Source: Engraulis encrasicolus (lineage: Eukaryota > Chordata > Actinopteri > Clupeiformes > Engraulidae). Taken from it: a DNA stretch of 64,000 bases. The stretch covers positions 19,737,588 through 19,801,587 of the forward strand of contig NC_085878.1 in NCBI RefSeq assembly GCF_034702125.1, given 5' to 3'. Every line of letters starts with the position of its first letter. Positions within the stretch are counted from its first letter, which is position 1. The position numbers and the translations under genes were made by a program. Positions 41,700-54,224 of this stretch are shown here, piece after piece. Under the pieces are notes generated by a model. It saw only the letters and a list, made by a program, of their open reading frames with translations. It made no database searches and had not been told where the DNA came from.

Positions 41700-42749
41700 A
41701 TGGAACCAGCGCACGAACCATCAGCCATGGACCGCCTGGAACGTGCTGAGGGTGAGATGTCCCGGATGACCGGTGATGTTGCGTCGTTGATTCAACTCGG
41801 TCATCAGCATCAACAACAACTCCAGCTACAGCAACAGCAACTGGCCGAGGTGATTGAAGCACTCACACACCTGAGAACTCCGTCAACCGCTCCAGCCCCC
41901 AACGCTCCAGCCCCCAACGCTCCAGCCCCCAACGCTCTGGCCCAGGTGTCTCCAGCCCCATCTCCCGAAACTTCCACCCCAGAACCAAAGATCGGCAATC
42001 TAGAGCGCTTCAATGGCGACTCGACCCAAGTCCGGCCCTTCCTGACCAACTGCCGACTCCTGTTCTCACTGCAACCCAGGACCTTTGCTTCAGAAGGAGC
42101 CAAAGTTGGATTCACCATCACCCACCTGACTGGTCGGGCTCGTCTATGGGGGGCAGCGGAATTCGAGCAACAGACCCCAGCTTGTGCCAGCTTCGAGGCG
42201 TTTGCGAAGGAGATAACCAAGGTGTTCGACCTAGGCTCAACAACTGCGGAGGCATCCCAAGAACTTCTGACCATCAGACAGGGCAATCGCACAGTCGCCG
42301 ATTACTCCATTGAGTTCCGGACCCTGGCCAGACGCAGTTCATGGAACATGGTAGCCGTGGTGAATGCCTTCGTTCACAGTCTGGCAGACTACATCAAGGA
42401 CGAGCTAGTGTCATATGACTTACCCTCAACCCTCGACGAAGCCATTTCCCTGGTGAATCGTATCGACCGCCGAATCCAGACCCGCAGACGAGAGAAGGGG
42501 CGCCAGAATCAACGTGCTGTCCGCATTCGGGGTGACTCTTCGGCTTTCCAGACTCATCCAGTAACCTCTCTTGCCCAGCCCACACAGTTGACGCACTCAG
42601 CCAAACCAGAGCCCATGGAGATCGGTCGTGCTTCCCTCACCCCAGAAGAACGGCAGCGTCGCTTCGCATCAATCCTTTGCCTGTACTGCGGAGGTGAGAA
42701 CCACCGTGTATCTACCTGTCCGGCAAAAGCCAGAGCTCACCAGGCGTAG
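41700..42749 (+). CDS. Gag of the chromovirus-like Gypsy element
   Basis: The 349-aa frame has a Gln-rich coiled segment near residues 36-50, a Pro/Ala repeat (APAPNAP) near 60-80, a retrotransposon Gag core (RFNGDSTQVRPFLTNCRLLF, then LTGRARLWGAAEFE) and one CCHC zinc knuckle near the end (CLYCGGENHRVSTC). Gag packages element RNA. The frame is intact and ends just before the protease frame, which lies in another frame. Confidence 0.85.
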   Translation: MEPAHEPSAMDRLERAEGEMSRMTGDVASLIQLGHQHQQQLQLQQQQLAEVIEALTHLRTPSTAPAPNAPAPNAPAPNALAQVSPAPSPETSTPEPKIGNLERFNGDSTQVRPFLTNCRLLFSLQPRTFASEGAKVGFTITHLTGRARLWGAAEFEQQTPACASFEAFAKEITKVFDLGSTTAEASQELLTIRQGNRTVADYSIEFRTLARRSSWNMVAVVNAFVHSLADYIKDELVSYDLPSTLDEAISLVNRIDRRIQTRRREKGRQNQRAVRIRGDSSAFQTHPVTSLAQPTQLTHSAKPEPMEIGRASLTPEERQRRFASILCLYCGGENHRVSTCPAKARAHQA

Positions 42750-42760
42750 GGGGGATCCGG

Positions 42761-45700
42761 GTGAGCTCAGCATGTCTTCAACCTCCCATAGCCCGAAAGC
42801 CTCTGCTCCAGGTCCGTCTTCAGCTCCCTAACTCCCTCCACACGCTGTCAGCCTTGGTCGACTCTGGGGCTGAGGCCAACATCTTGGACGCTGAGCTTGC
42901 CCAACAACTGGGCATAGGGCGCCACCTTCTGCCCTCACCCGTTCCTGCACGAGCTCTGGATGGTCACCCGCTCGGCACAGTAACTCATACCTCAGCCCCT
43001 GTAACCATGCTATTGTCTGGAAACCACCAGGAGGCCATCCAGTTCCATCTTCTGCGCTCCCCTGGGCAACCACTCATTCTCGGATATCCGTGGCTACGCC
43101 AACATAACCCCCACCTCGACTGGGAAACTGGGATTGTACGGGAGTGGGGAAGAGAATGCCACCGGACCTGCCTAAAAGGAGCGATCTTACCCACCTGTCC
43201 CAAACCCACCGAATCCGTCCTGGATCTTTCCAAAGTACCTGCCTGCTACCATGGCTTTCGTGAGGTCTTCAACAAATCCAAAGCCACCTCTCTGCCCCTC
43301 ATCGACCCTACGACTGCACTATTGACCTCCTTCCGGACACTGCACCTCCAAAGGGCCGTCTGTACTCTTTGTCTGCTCCCGAAAGAAAGGCCATGGAAAA
43401 TTACATCAATGATTCCCTGGCCGCTGGAATAATCCGTCCATCGTCCTCACCTGCCGGAGCCGGGTTCTTTTTTGTTGGAAAGAAAGATGGATCTCTCTCA
43501 GACCCTGCATCGACTACAGGGGATTGAATGACATAACAGTCAAGAACCGATACCCCCTGCCACTTCTGGCATCTGCATTTGAACTACTCCAAGGGGCAAC
43601 CATCTTCACTAAACTCGACCTCAGGAATGCCTATCATCTGGTACGAATGAGGGAGGGTGATGAGTGGAAAACTGCTTTCAATACCCCTACCGGACACTAC
43701 GAGTACTTGGTCATGCCATTCGGCCTTACAAATGCCCCAGCAGTGTTTCAAGCCCTTGTCAATGACATCCTCCGGGACATGCTGAATGTCTTTGTATTCG
43801 TTTACCTTGACGATATCTTAATATTCTCAAGCTCCACCTCTGAACACGTCCGCCACGTCCAGCTGGTCCTGCGTCGCCTCTTGGAAAACTCACTTTTCGT
43901 CAAGGCCGAGAAATGCGAGTTCCACGCCAAATCTGTGTCCTTTCTGGGGTACATTGTGACTGAAGGGAGTATCCGGATGGATCCTTCCAAGGTTTCAGCA
44001 GTGAACACCTGGCCGGTACCAGAGAACCGCAAGAAACTGCAACAATTCTTGGGCTTTGCTAACTTTTATCGGAGGTTCATTCGGAATTACAGTAAGGTGG
44101 CTTCTCCTCTCACTGCCCTCACCAGCACTAAGACTCTGTATCGGTGGACTCCAGAGGCGGACAAGGCGTTTAAAGCACTCAAAACCCGCTTCATTTCTGC
44201 ACCCATCCTCCAAATGCCAGACCCTGAGCGGCAGTTTGTGGTGGAGGTGGACGCATCGGATATTGGGGTCGGAGCAGTCCTCTCCCAGCGCGCTGCAGAA
44301 GACGGCAAGTTGCACCCCTGTGCTTTCTTTTCCCGTAGACTGACTTCTGCAGAACAAAACTATGACATTGGGAACCGGGAACTGTTAGCCGTGAAACTTG
44401 CCCTGGAAGAATGGCGACAATGGCTAGAGAGCACAAGTACTCCATTCCTGGTTTGGACAGACCATAAGAATCTGGAGTACATACGAACTGCCAAAAGGTT
44501 GAACTCGCGCCAGTCCCGGTGGTCCCTTTTCTTTACGCGATTCAACTTCACCCTCTCATATCGCCCAGGTTCACGCAATGGGAAACCTGACGCTCTCTCC
44601 CAGATGTTCCAGAAAGATGAAGCTCCTATGGAGGAACCAACCCCCGTCCTCCCAAGCTCATGTATCATCGCCGCTCTAACCTGGGATGTAGAGGAACGTG
44701 TCAGAGAGGCAATCCGTACCCAGCCAGGTCCTAGTGCTTGCCCAGATGACTGCCTCTTTGTACCAGGTCACCTTAAGTCACAAGTGATCCAGTGGGGCCA
44801 CGATACTCACCTGGCCTGCCATCCCGGGGTTGAACGTACCTTTCGCCTGCTCTCCCAGCGGTTCTGGTGGCCCTCGATGAGGGCTGATGTCCGGGAATAT
44901 GTGAAAGCATGCCTCACCTGCAGCCAGAATAAGACCCCCAGTCGCCCACCTGCAGGATTGCTTCAACCCCTGCCGGTGCCCAAGCGCCCGTGGTCACACT
45001 TGTCGTTGGACTTTGTCTCTGGTTTGCCCCCATCCGATGGTAACAATGTCATCCTTACCATCGTTGATAGATTCAGTAAGATGGCTCACTTTGTCCCACT
45101 CCCCAAGCTACCCTCTGCAAAGGAGACAGCACAAGTAGTCCTGGAGCAGGTATTTAGGATACACGGACTACCCAGGGACATATTGTCAGACAGGGGGCCC
45201 CAATTTGCATCTGTCTTTTGGAAGGAATTCTGCCATCTCATCGGGGCCACTGCCAGCCTAACATCCGGCTTCCATCCACAGTCGAATGGGCAGGCGGAGA
45301 GATTTAACCAGGAATTGGAGAAGTCTCTCCGCTGCATGGCTTCGCGCAATCCCAGATCCTGGGCTCAGCAGCTCCTGTGGGTAGAATATGCGCATAACTC
45401 TCTCCCAAGCTCAGCAACTGGCCTTTCCCCCTTCCACTGCGTGTATGGTTACCAGCCACCGCTGTTCGCCAGTCAAGAAGCAGCTGCATCCTGTCCGTCT
45501 GCTCTGGCCCATGTCCGACGTTGGCGCAGAACTTGGTCCAAGGCCCGGACTATCCTCCTCCGGTCAGTGGCCAATTATGCAGCCGGGGCAAATCGTCGGA
45601 GGATACCGGCACCTCCGTACCAAGTGGGACAAAAGGTGTGGCTGTCCACTAAGGATCTGCCGCTCCGAGTGGAGTCTCGCAAGTTGGCACCCCGATACGT

Positions 45701-46259
45701 CGGCCCATTTCAAGTGGAGAAGGTGATCAGCAGGTCTGCCCTTCGACTCAAGCTCCCCGGCTCCATGAAGGTTCACCCTACCTTCCACGTTACCAAACTG
45801 AAGCCGGTGCACGAGAGTGACCTGGTCCCCGATGCTCAGCCACCGCCTCCTCACATGATTGAGGGGGGCCCTGTCTACACGGTTGCGCGTCTCCTCCGGT
45901 TGCGTCGGCGGGGCAGGGGGATCCAATACCTGGTAGACTGGGAGGGTTACGGCCCGGAAGAAAGGATGTGGGTGCCTGCCAGCAGGATTTTGGATCCGGC
46001 TTTGGTTGTGGAGTTTCACCGTCTCCATCCCGACCAGCCCTCCCTTCGGGGGGGGGTCGCCCCAAGGGGGTTGAACGTGGCCCTAACCATCCAGCTGTCC
46101 AGCTGGCAAGACCTGTACCTGCACCCGTCCCTGTCCCTGCACCTGTGCTCGCTCCTGGCCGAGACTCTGACCCTGTGCCTGCACCTGCTCCTGGCCCCGA
46201 CTCCGACCCTGATCTGTCTGTGTCTGATGTCGCCTCCACTGCTGGAGACGTTGAGATGA
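42761..46259 (+). pseudogene. Pol of the chromovirus-like Gypsy element, two frameshifts
   Basis: Frame 42761-43432 holds an aspartic protease (LVDSGAEANILD). The reading frame then shifts near 43290 and again near 43496, where an extra TC appears in a CTCTCTC run. Frame 43524-46259 (911 aa from its first Met) has RT ([25 protein letters not shown]), RNase H ([14 protein letters not shown]), integrase zinc domain ([19 protein letters not shown]), integrase core ([26 protein letters not shown]) and a C-terminal chromodomain ([15 protein letters not shown]). The chromodomain places it among chromoviruses. The frameshifts make this copy non-autonomous as read. Confidence 0.9.
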
Positions 46260-48566
46260 ATGAGTTGCCCTCGGAGGGGGGGGCGATGGATTCTGACGGG
46301 TCTGAAGAGTTCTAGCCCTCCTCCGGTTCCCCCTTCCGCCCTCCCTGCCTTGGTGGTTCCATTTTGGGACTTCTGGGGCCGTCCCTAAGGGGGGGGGGTT
46401 CTGTCATGAATTCTCTCTGCCTGCCCCATAACAACACAAATTGGTCCTATCTCTTGCTCTCCACTCTGCCTGATTACGTACACCTGTTCCTACTCGGCTC
46501 TACTTCACTCTCTGCCTTGCCTAATCACCTTCACCTGTCTCCACTCTGCTCTGCTCCACTTACCCTCGTTAACTCTCCAGCTGCACTGCATTTACCATTA
46601 ACCTCTCTCTGTATATAAAGCTCCCTGTTTCAGTCATCTCTTGTCAGATCGTCTGCAAGCATCCTCAGAACCCGTCTGCTCCAGCTTACTCTGACTCCTG
46701 ATCCCGGACCCGCTTTTGATCTTCGACTCTCCGACTGCTCACCATCCCCGGTAAATCGACCAGCCTTCTGTCATACGTATACGGTTTTGGATATCCCCTG
46801 CATTGTACTGCTGCTCCTCTTCACCTGCTCTGTTGTGTGTGTTTCCCCCAGGACTCCCCGGACTCTCCAGCTCTCGGCATCGCTGCTCCACTCCCGGGGA
46901 CACACACACACAGACAACCCGGAACCCCTGGTACCACGGTGACCCTGAAACCCTGACCCTCGTAACCCAGGTGACCTTGCACTCCTATTAACCCCTTGTG
47001 ACCCTGCAATTCTGACAACTCTGGTGAACCCCGAACCCTGAGACCCCCTGGAACCCCTGGACACTCATTCCTTCATTCCCAACTCCCCTTTTCCCTAATC
47101 AATAAAAGCCCTTCTGGGGTTCGTGACAAACGCATCTGGTTCTCCTGTCTCGTACATTACAGGAAGAGGTTCTAGGAGAATATAGGAGTGCTGGGAGGGA
47201 AGACGGTTATTAAGTCTTAATCTGTTGCTATCTGTCAGAAGGCACATTTGTGCACTTCCGGCACTATGAGTCAGTGCGTAATTGATATTACATATGCACT
47301 GAAACCTGAGCACTGAAGTGCACAACTGCACCATCTGAGACACAGCATATAACCTATGGCTCCATTGATTTCATAGTTGAGAATTTTGTGTCTTATCAGC
47401 AAAGAGAAAGGACCCCCTGATGGGCCCACCAGTAGGCCTACAAAAAGGCCATAAAAACTGGTCATCATTTTTGAATTATTATAGCCGTTGTTATTGGATC
47501 TGTTTAATTATCTTTTTATGGATTATCACGGATTATCTATGAGTTATGATGTTCCACATTCTGTAAAATATCTTAAAAACGAAAAGAAAGAAGTTGTTGT
47601 AAGTAGGGTATCAAAGTAATTGAAACAACTTACTCAGTCTGAGTGTTGTTCCATTTCCAAAGAGTATGTGTCCACTGGTAGCTATGGCGCAGTAGTAAGT
47701 TCCAGCATCAGTGATGTCGACGTCCTTCTTTGAGAGAGTGTAGACACAGCGGCCCTCACACTGACCACTGCTGCTCTTGTTGATGTAAATGAGGCCTGGA
47801 TGGGAAGCTCCTGAAGCAGGTCGGAACCAGAACACACTGAGCTCTTCTGTTCTGCTCTCAGTCAGCACCACACACTCCAGTGGGGAAGCTGGACCTGATA
47901 CTGGCTCTTGGACCACTTTTGTAATGGAGCGGTTTATCTCTGAAATTATTTGACATTTACACATACAGTATGAGGTCACAATTAAATAACATGAGCTTCT
48001 ACCTGTGTGAGAATATGTATGATGTGATTTTAAAAAAAAAACCTTTCACAATCAAATATGTTCCACTTCCTACTGGTGCGTTTTGCATGGATGTAACACC
48101 GCAGTAGTACGATCCTTCATCAGATGGTCTAATGTTGGCTATAGATAGATGGAATATTTCAGAATGTCTGCTCAGATTGAAACGCTTGTCCAGGAATTCT
48201 TCATATAGATTGGACCAAAATCTGTGAGATATTCCAACAAACTGCCCTGTTTGTCCAATGGTTTGTTTGATCCAAATAACAGCTTTCTCTGCACTTTGAG
48301 GGATAAAACAATCCAGAGTCACATTAGTGCCAATTTTGGCCATTTGAATGGTGAGATGATGAGAATCAAAGGCAGTTTGCACTCGACAAAAAAAGGATAA
48401 TAATGGGATATTGTTTAACAATAGAATATAAATTTCACAGTAAGTTGTGCTGTGGGCATTGAGATAATATCTGTACTTACCCATCATAGTCCATATAACC
48501 ATGAACATACTGAGCATGAACATTCTGAACCACCTGTGAGACTGAAGCATGAGTTTGTGACGGGTG

Positions 48567-48574
48567 TTTAAATA
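48567..48574 (-). promoter_or_regulatory. TATA-like box of NITR-C
   Basis: TATTTAAA on the minus strand, 44 nt upstream of the second in-frame ATG. A GACA/AC microsatellite starts within 100 bp and a LINE within 230 bp, so little of the ancestral upstream region remains. Confidence 0.4.
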
Positions 48575-48657
48575 TACACAGTGGTTTGATGACTTTTCAA
48601 GTTGATGACAAATGTGACCACACAGACACACACAGACACACATACACACAGACACAT

Positions 48658-48785
<128 letters not shown>

Positions 48786-48899
48786 TGTGTGATACTGGCG
48801 GCGGCGGCGCACGTAGGTTGCAGCAGCCCCTTGCTTTCCCAACTTTCAGTGTTTATTTGTGTTAAAATGTGTCTTTCGAAATGTCTATCGTCGGAAAAT

Positions 48900-51811
48900 A
48901 TGTCGGAACGCACGTACAGTCGGCAACAGCTGTTGCAGATAAGAATGGACAACTTAAGCAATGTATTGGATGTACCAATGAAGACTCTGGAAGAACTAGG
49001 AATTCTCCGGCGGCATAGGACTACATCGGACCCGTCTGCCTCGCTATGCCGACACAGAAAAAGATGCTCAAGAATTAGGAAAAGGGGCAAACGAGGTGGC
49101 GTCGAGACACGGCTTGCAGCCAACCCAACTCGTCCAGCAATACCATCAATTCTCTTGGCAAACGTCAGATCTCTGGACAATAAGATGGATGACATACGGC
49201 TACTAAGATCAGCGAACAAAACCGTGAGGAACTGCTGCGTTACGGTGTTCACCGAATCATGGCTGAACGACGGCATACCCGATTCGGCTTTACAACTGGA
49301 ACAACTAACGTGCCACCGAGCGGACAGAGCCCTTGCAGAGAGAAAAAACGAGGGGGAGGAATATGTGTCTACACACATGATGCTTGGTGCAATAATGCTA
49401 CGGTAGTACAGAGGCACTGCTCTCCACGAGTGGAGTTCATGATCATCAAGTGCCGACCCTTTTATTTACCCAGAGAAATATCCGCTATCCTATTAGTCGC
49501 CGTCTACCTCCCACCCAGCAACAACAATGGCGTCAAAAGCGAGGCACTGAACGAGCTGCATCGGGGCATCAGCGAACAACAAGATGCACACCCAGATGCC
49601 TTCACAGTGGTACTGGGAGATTTCAACCACGGAAATCTCAAAACAGTACTTCCAAAATTTCATCAACATGTCAACTTCCCAACAAGAGAACAAAACACCC
49701 TGGACCTCGTTTACACAAATCAGAAGAGAGCATACAAGGCAAAGCCCATCCCCCACATTGGATCATCAGACCACACAACAATTCTGCTTCTGCCAGCTTA
49801 CAGACAAAAGGCAAAACTCACCAAACCAGTTCAGAAGGAGGTGAGAAAATGGCCTGAGGGAGCCATCTCACGACTTCAGGACTGCTTTGAAACCACAGAC
49901 TGGGACATTTTCAAAACAACTGCCACCCACAGCAATCACATTGACATTGAGGAGTACACAGACACCGTGACCTCCTACATCACAAAATGCATCGATGATG
50001 TTACAGAAATAAAACACATCACTACCAGGGCCAACCAGAAGCCATGGTTCACAGGAGACGTTCACCGACTGCTGAGGGCCAGAGACAAAGCCTTCAGAGC
50101 AGGAGACGTAGCTGGCCTAAAGACAGCAAGGGCTAACCTGTCCCAGGGCATCAGGAAAGCAAAAAAGGAATACTCAGACAAAATAACAACACACTTCAAA
50201 GACAGCAGAGATGCACAGAGCCTGTGGCAGGGCATACAGGCCATCACGGACTATAAGCCTGCACCACGAAGCTGTGACAACAACACCTCTCTGCTAAACG
50301 ACCTGAACAGTTTCTTTGCCCGCTTTGAAGCACAAAATGACACTCACCCACAGAAAACTCCCCCTCCCCCCCATGATCAACCCCTTTACCTGTCCTCTGC
50401 CAGTGTTAAGAGGACACTGGCCACCATCAACCCACGCAAAGCAGCTGGCCCAGACAACATACCAGGCCGAGTGTTGAAGGATTGTGCAGAAGAGCTGAAG
50501 GATGTCTTCACAGACATCTTTAACATCTCTCTGGAGCAAGCAGTCATCCCATCACTTTTCAAAGCTGCTACCATCATACCTGTGCCGAAGAAATCATCAC
50601 CATCATGCTTCAATGACTACCGTCCTGTAGCACTGACGCCCATAATCATGAAGTGCTTCGAACGGCTAGTCCTGTCACACATCAAAGCCACCCTACCCCC
50701 CACCCTAGACCCCTACCAGTTCGCATACCGAGCCAAGCGATCCACGGAGGATGCAATTTGCTCTGCCCTCCATCCAGCCCTCACCCACTTGGACAATAAA
50801 GACTCATATGTGAGAATGCTGTTCATTGACTTCAGTTCAGCATTCAATACCATAATACCACAACAACTCATCAGAAAACTGGACAAACTAGGTTTCAGCA
50901 CCTCCCTCTGCAACTGGCTGCTGGACTTCCTGATGCAAAGACCACAAGCAGTACGGGTAGGGAACAACACCTCGAGCACCCTGACCCTGAGCACGGGGGC
51001 TCCGCAAGGTTGTGTTCTCAGCCCCCTGCTGTTCACGCTGCTGACACACGACTGCACAACGACCCACAGCACTAACCATCTAGTGAAGTTTGCGGATGAT
51101 ACAACACTGGTGGGCCTCATCACCAAGGGCGATGAGACTCACTACAGAGAAGAAGTAGACCTGCTGGCCAGATGGTGCAAAGACAACAACCTCCTGCTGA
51201 ATGTCAACAAGACCAAGGAGATTGTTGTCAACTTCCAAAGGGTCCAAAAACAACTGCCACCACTGACCATCGACGGCGATGCTGTGGAGAGAGTGAGCAG
51301 CACCAAGTTCCTTGGAGTGCACATCAGCGACGACCTCTCTTGGACCACCAACACTACATCACTGGCGAAGAAGGCCCATCAGCGTCTCTACTTCCTGCGC
51401 AAACTAAAGAAGGCAAGTGCTACACCCTCCATCATGACAACATTCTACAGAGGAACCATAGAGAGCGTCGTGTCCAACTGCATCACAGTGTGGGGAGGAA
51501 GCTGCACGGAGAAAAACAGGAAGACACTCCAGCGTGTTGTGAACACAGCGAAGAAGATCATTGGAGTACCACTCCCCTCCCTGCAGGACATTTACACCAC
51601 ACGCCTCACCTGAAAAGCACTGATGATCATCAAAGACACAAGCCACCCTGCACACAAACTGCTCAGCCTCCTGCCCTCTGGAAAGAGGTACAGGCGCCTC
51701 CGTTCCCGTACCACCAGGCTGGCGAGCAGCACAATGCACCAAGCGATCAAGATGCTGAACACTCAACCCACTCTCCCTCCACTGTCAGCCTCTAGCCAGC
51801 AAGGCCACTGA
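48900..51811 (+). pseudogene. LINE ORF: AP endonuclease and reverse transcriptase, one frameshift and one premature stop
   Basis: The first frame (to 49406) has a basic region and the start of the endonuclease ([28 protein letters not shown]). A frameshift in the A/G-rich run near 49345 moves the rest to frame 49259-51613: [30 protein letters not shown], then RT with [46 protein letters not shown] and catalytic [13 protein letters not shown] at 51611-51613 interrupts the tail; homologous sequence (IIKDTSHPAHKLLSLLPSGK) continues to 51811. The copy is almost complete but inactive as read. Confidence 0.88.
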
Positions 51812-51912
51812 CAACCCCCCCCCCATCCCCCCACCACCATATCTGCGACTGAACATTCCACCTGCACTACTATACTCGTGACTGAACTTTCAACCTGCAC
51901 TAACTCAAAACA

Positions 51913-52295
<383 letters not shown>

Positions 52296-52665
52296 TGTTG
52301 GTGTACTTGACAGACCTTTTTTAATATTTATTTTCTTCAAAATGCTACTATTACCATGTCAGAACGCTATAAAGGACTTTTTTTAGGAAAAGCACAAAAG
52401 CACAACAGATACCTCTTAATGTATGTCCTCTACAAGTCTTCTGTTGTCCAGTCTTGCACTTTAAATGTCTGTATGAGCACTGTCTATGTCCATACTGTCT
52501 TAAGTCCATGTATAAGTACTGTCTATGTCTATACTGTCTATGTCCTTACCTAGATTAGTCTATGTCTAATGGGAAAGCAAGAAATGTAATTTCAAATTCT
52601 TTGTATGACCAGTGCATGTAAAGAAATTGACAATACAACCTACTTGACTTGACTTGACTTGACTT

Positions 52666-52760
<95 letters not shown>

Positions 52761-52948
52761 GACATACAAAGAAATGCCCCTTAAAGGGGAAACCACATTG
52801 TAGTAATCAGATGTGCTGTAGATCTATGTTTCCTGTGATCTGATGAATGACATGTGATAAAATGTGATAATATGCTTTTCTGGGATATCTGGCCTTGTCA
52901 TTCATAGAGAATACTGTAGAAGCATGCTCTCTCAGAGTGTTACTTGTG

Positions 52949-53107
52949 GACAGAGCCGCTAACAGCTTTGGCTGGGCCCGGGACAAAGACCTCTGAAAGG
53001 GCCCAAAACTCAATCAATACAATGTAATTGGGATCCAATTCTGGGCCCCCTCTCTCCTTGGGCCCGGGACAAGTGACCCCTTTTCCCCCCCTGTTGGCTT
53101 TCCTGCT
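52949..53107. mobile_element. Possible short hAT-type MITE
   Basis: TTGTGGAC and TTGTAGAC flank a segment rich in GGGCCCGGGACAA words, which occur twice. Terminal inverted similarity is weak. Confidence 0.3.
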
Positions 53108-54000
53108 TGTAGACACTCATATTCAATCCAAACCTCATGATTAGTTGTGTGCAGTGAAATGTCAGTGGTTAGTCAGAAGTAACTTCTGTAACTACTGTAA
53201 CTAAGTAACTAAAGTAGCTTCTAGAGATGTATTCATGCCAATGAAAAACATCAGAACTTGTTAGTATGAATGATCAATTTGATGTGTGTGATGTTATCAA
53301 GTGTCCTCAATTTACGTGTACAGGTACAGTATTTACACATGCTTTAGCGTAAGTACAGCAATGTTAATAACTAAAATTCCAAAACAGGGTGAAAAATGTA
53401 ATTGACCAATTAAAGCCAGTTAGCCTATCTAGTGTCTGGAATCTGATTGTACCTAACACATTGACCAATCCTGAAACACAGAGTAACTAGGGCCTAACAG
53501 AACAGTTGATGGAGCTGTATAGATTGTGCCTGGTCTAGTCATCCTGACACAAGGACGACACATACAGTAAGTAACGGATTGTCATTGAGTCAGGAACTTG
53601 ATGCGAGGACTGTGTGCGTGTATTCCAGTGTGCCACATACTGTACATTTGCCATGCTATAGCAGAGTGCAGTCCAATAAAATGCTTCACAGACATAGGGT
53701 AGACATGGCCGCCGCACTGCTCCTTTTCGGGCGCCATTGGGCCTTCCCCCCAATTTCATTGTGCGCATCGTGCAGTGTGCACTTGTGTGCTGTGGAGTGC
53801 TGTATCACAATGACAATGGGAGTCAGAGTTTGGAGTTTCTCTGTTGGGCTTTCACTTTCATATAGAGATAGCTTTGCTACACGCTAACTGTTTATAAGCA
53901 TAGAAACAAAAGCAGGCTACATCATATAAAGACACCCAAACATCTGTTTATGTAATTAAACCCACCCCGAGGCTACACATGGTGCAGAGAGATTGTTATA
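53108..54000. other. Spacer between LINE and NITR-D without recognisable genes
   Basis: I see only short chance frames here. A segment at about 54010-54080 (TTTGACCCAACAGGGTCTTC) resembles the ends of Penelope-like or related retroelements. Confidence 0.5.
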
Positions 54001-54037
54001 AGGAGTAGAAGTCCACACTGTAGCTCGTCTTTGACGG

Positions 54038-54043
54038 TTTATT
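54038..54043 (-). terminator. Candidate poly(A) signal of NITR-D
   Basis: AATAAA on the minus strand about 180 nt past the stop, the same spacing as in NITR-A, although the local sequence is repeat-like. Confidence 0.35.
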
Positions 54044-54224
54044 CAGGTCATACCATGTTTTGACCCAACAGGGTCTTCATCAGGCATGTGATAGTGGGTA
54101 GGAGATGTCATTGTAAATCGTCTCAATGAAGCCAATTGATTAATTGAAAGTCAGGTTATTAGCTATTGTTCTGATAACATGGATAGGCGACAAAACTTAT
54201 GTCACAGTGCTCAGTGATAAGTGT

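Larger units (their letters stand above)
40917..47161 (+). mobile_element. Ty3/Gypsy chromovirus-like LTR retrotransposon
   Basis: The LTRs are about 40917-41683 and 46404-47161. They share TGAATTCTCTCTGCCTGCCC at the start and CTCGTACATTACA at the end. A G-rich polypurine tract (AAGGGGGGGGGG) precedes the right LTR. The left LTR appears to lack three bases of the TGTCATGAATTC start seen on the right. I see no clear target duplication. LTR copies are nearly identical, so the insertion looks young. Confidence 0.9.
39554..47208 (-). mobile_element. L1-like LINE, 5' truncated and split by a Gypsy element
   Basis: A 15-bp target duplication ATTAAGTCTTAATCT lies at 39539-39553 and 47209-47223. 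A short A-tail (TTTTTTTT on the plus strand) sits next to the left copy. LINE sequence occupies 39554-40916 and about 47162-47208, with the Gypsy element between. It lies within the NITR-C intron, in the same orientation as the gene. Confidence 0.8.
39255..48550 (-). pseudogene. NITR-C: degenerate receptor gene lacking cytoplasmic exons
   Basis: Recognisable exons: leader 48481-48550, V 48043-48381, I 47634-47939, transmembrane 39255-39371. V and I retain Ig-fold residues (TLDC, VIWIKQ, DEGSYYC; LECVV, FWFRP, YYCA). Lesions: the V-exon donor reads GTTTTTTT; the V J-like motif is VGSGTYLIV, not FGxGT; the I exon lost five residues (GGSET in paralogues) and three near its start. The intron before the transmembrane exon is 8.3 kb and holds an L1-like LINE split by a Gypsy element. 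No short cytoplasmic or ITIM exon is found between 37.5 and 39.2 kb. Read-through past the transmembrane donor meets a stop after a few codons. The first ATG (48550) lies only 17 nt from the TATA-like box, so the ATG at 48523 may be the real start. It could still make a soluble or tail-less product. Confidence 0.8.

Noticed and set aside
45790..46239. Gly/Ser-rich antisense frame and other antisense frames under the Gypsy pol genes
   Set aside because: They are shadows of the coding strand and composition artefacts.
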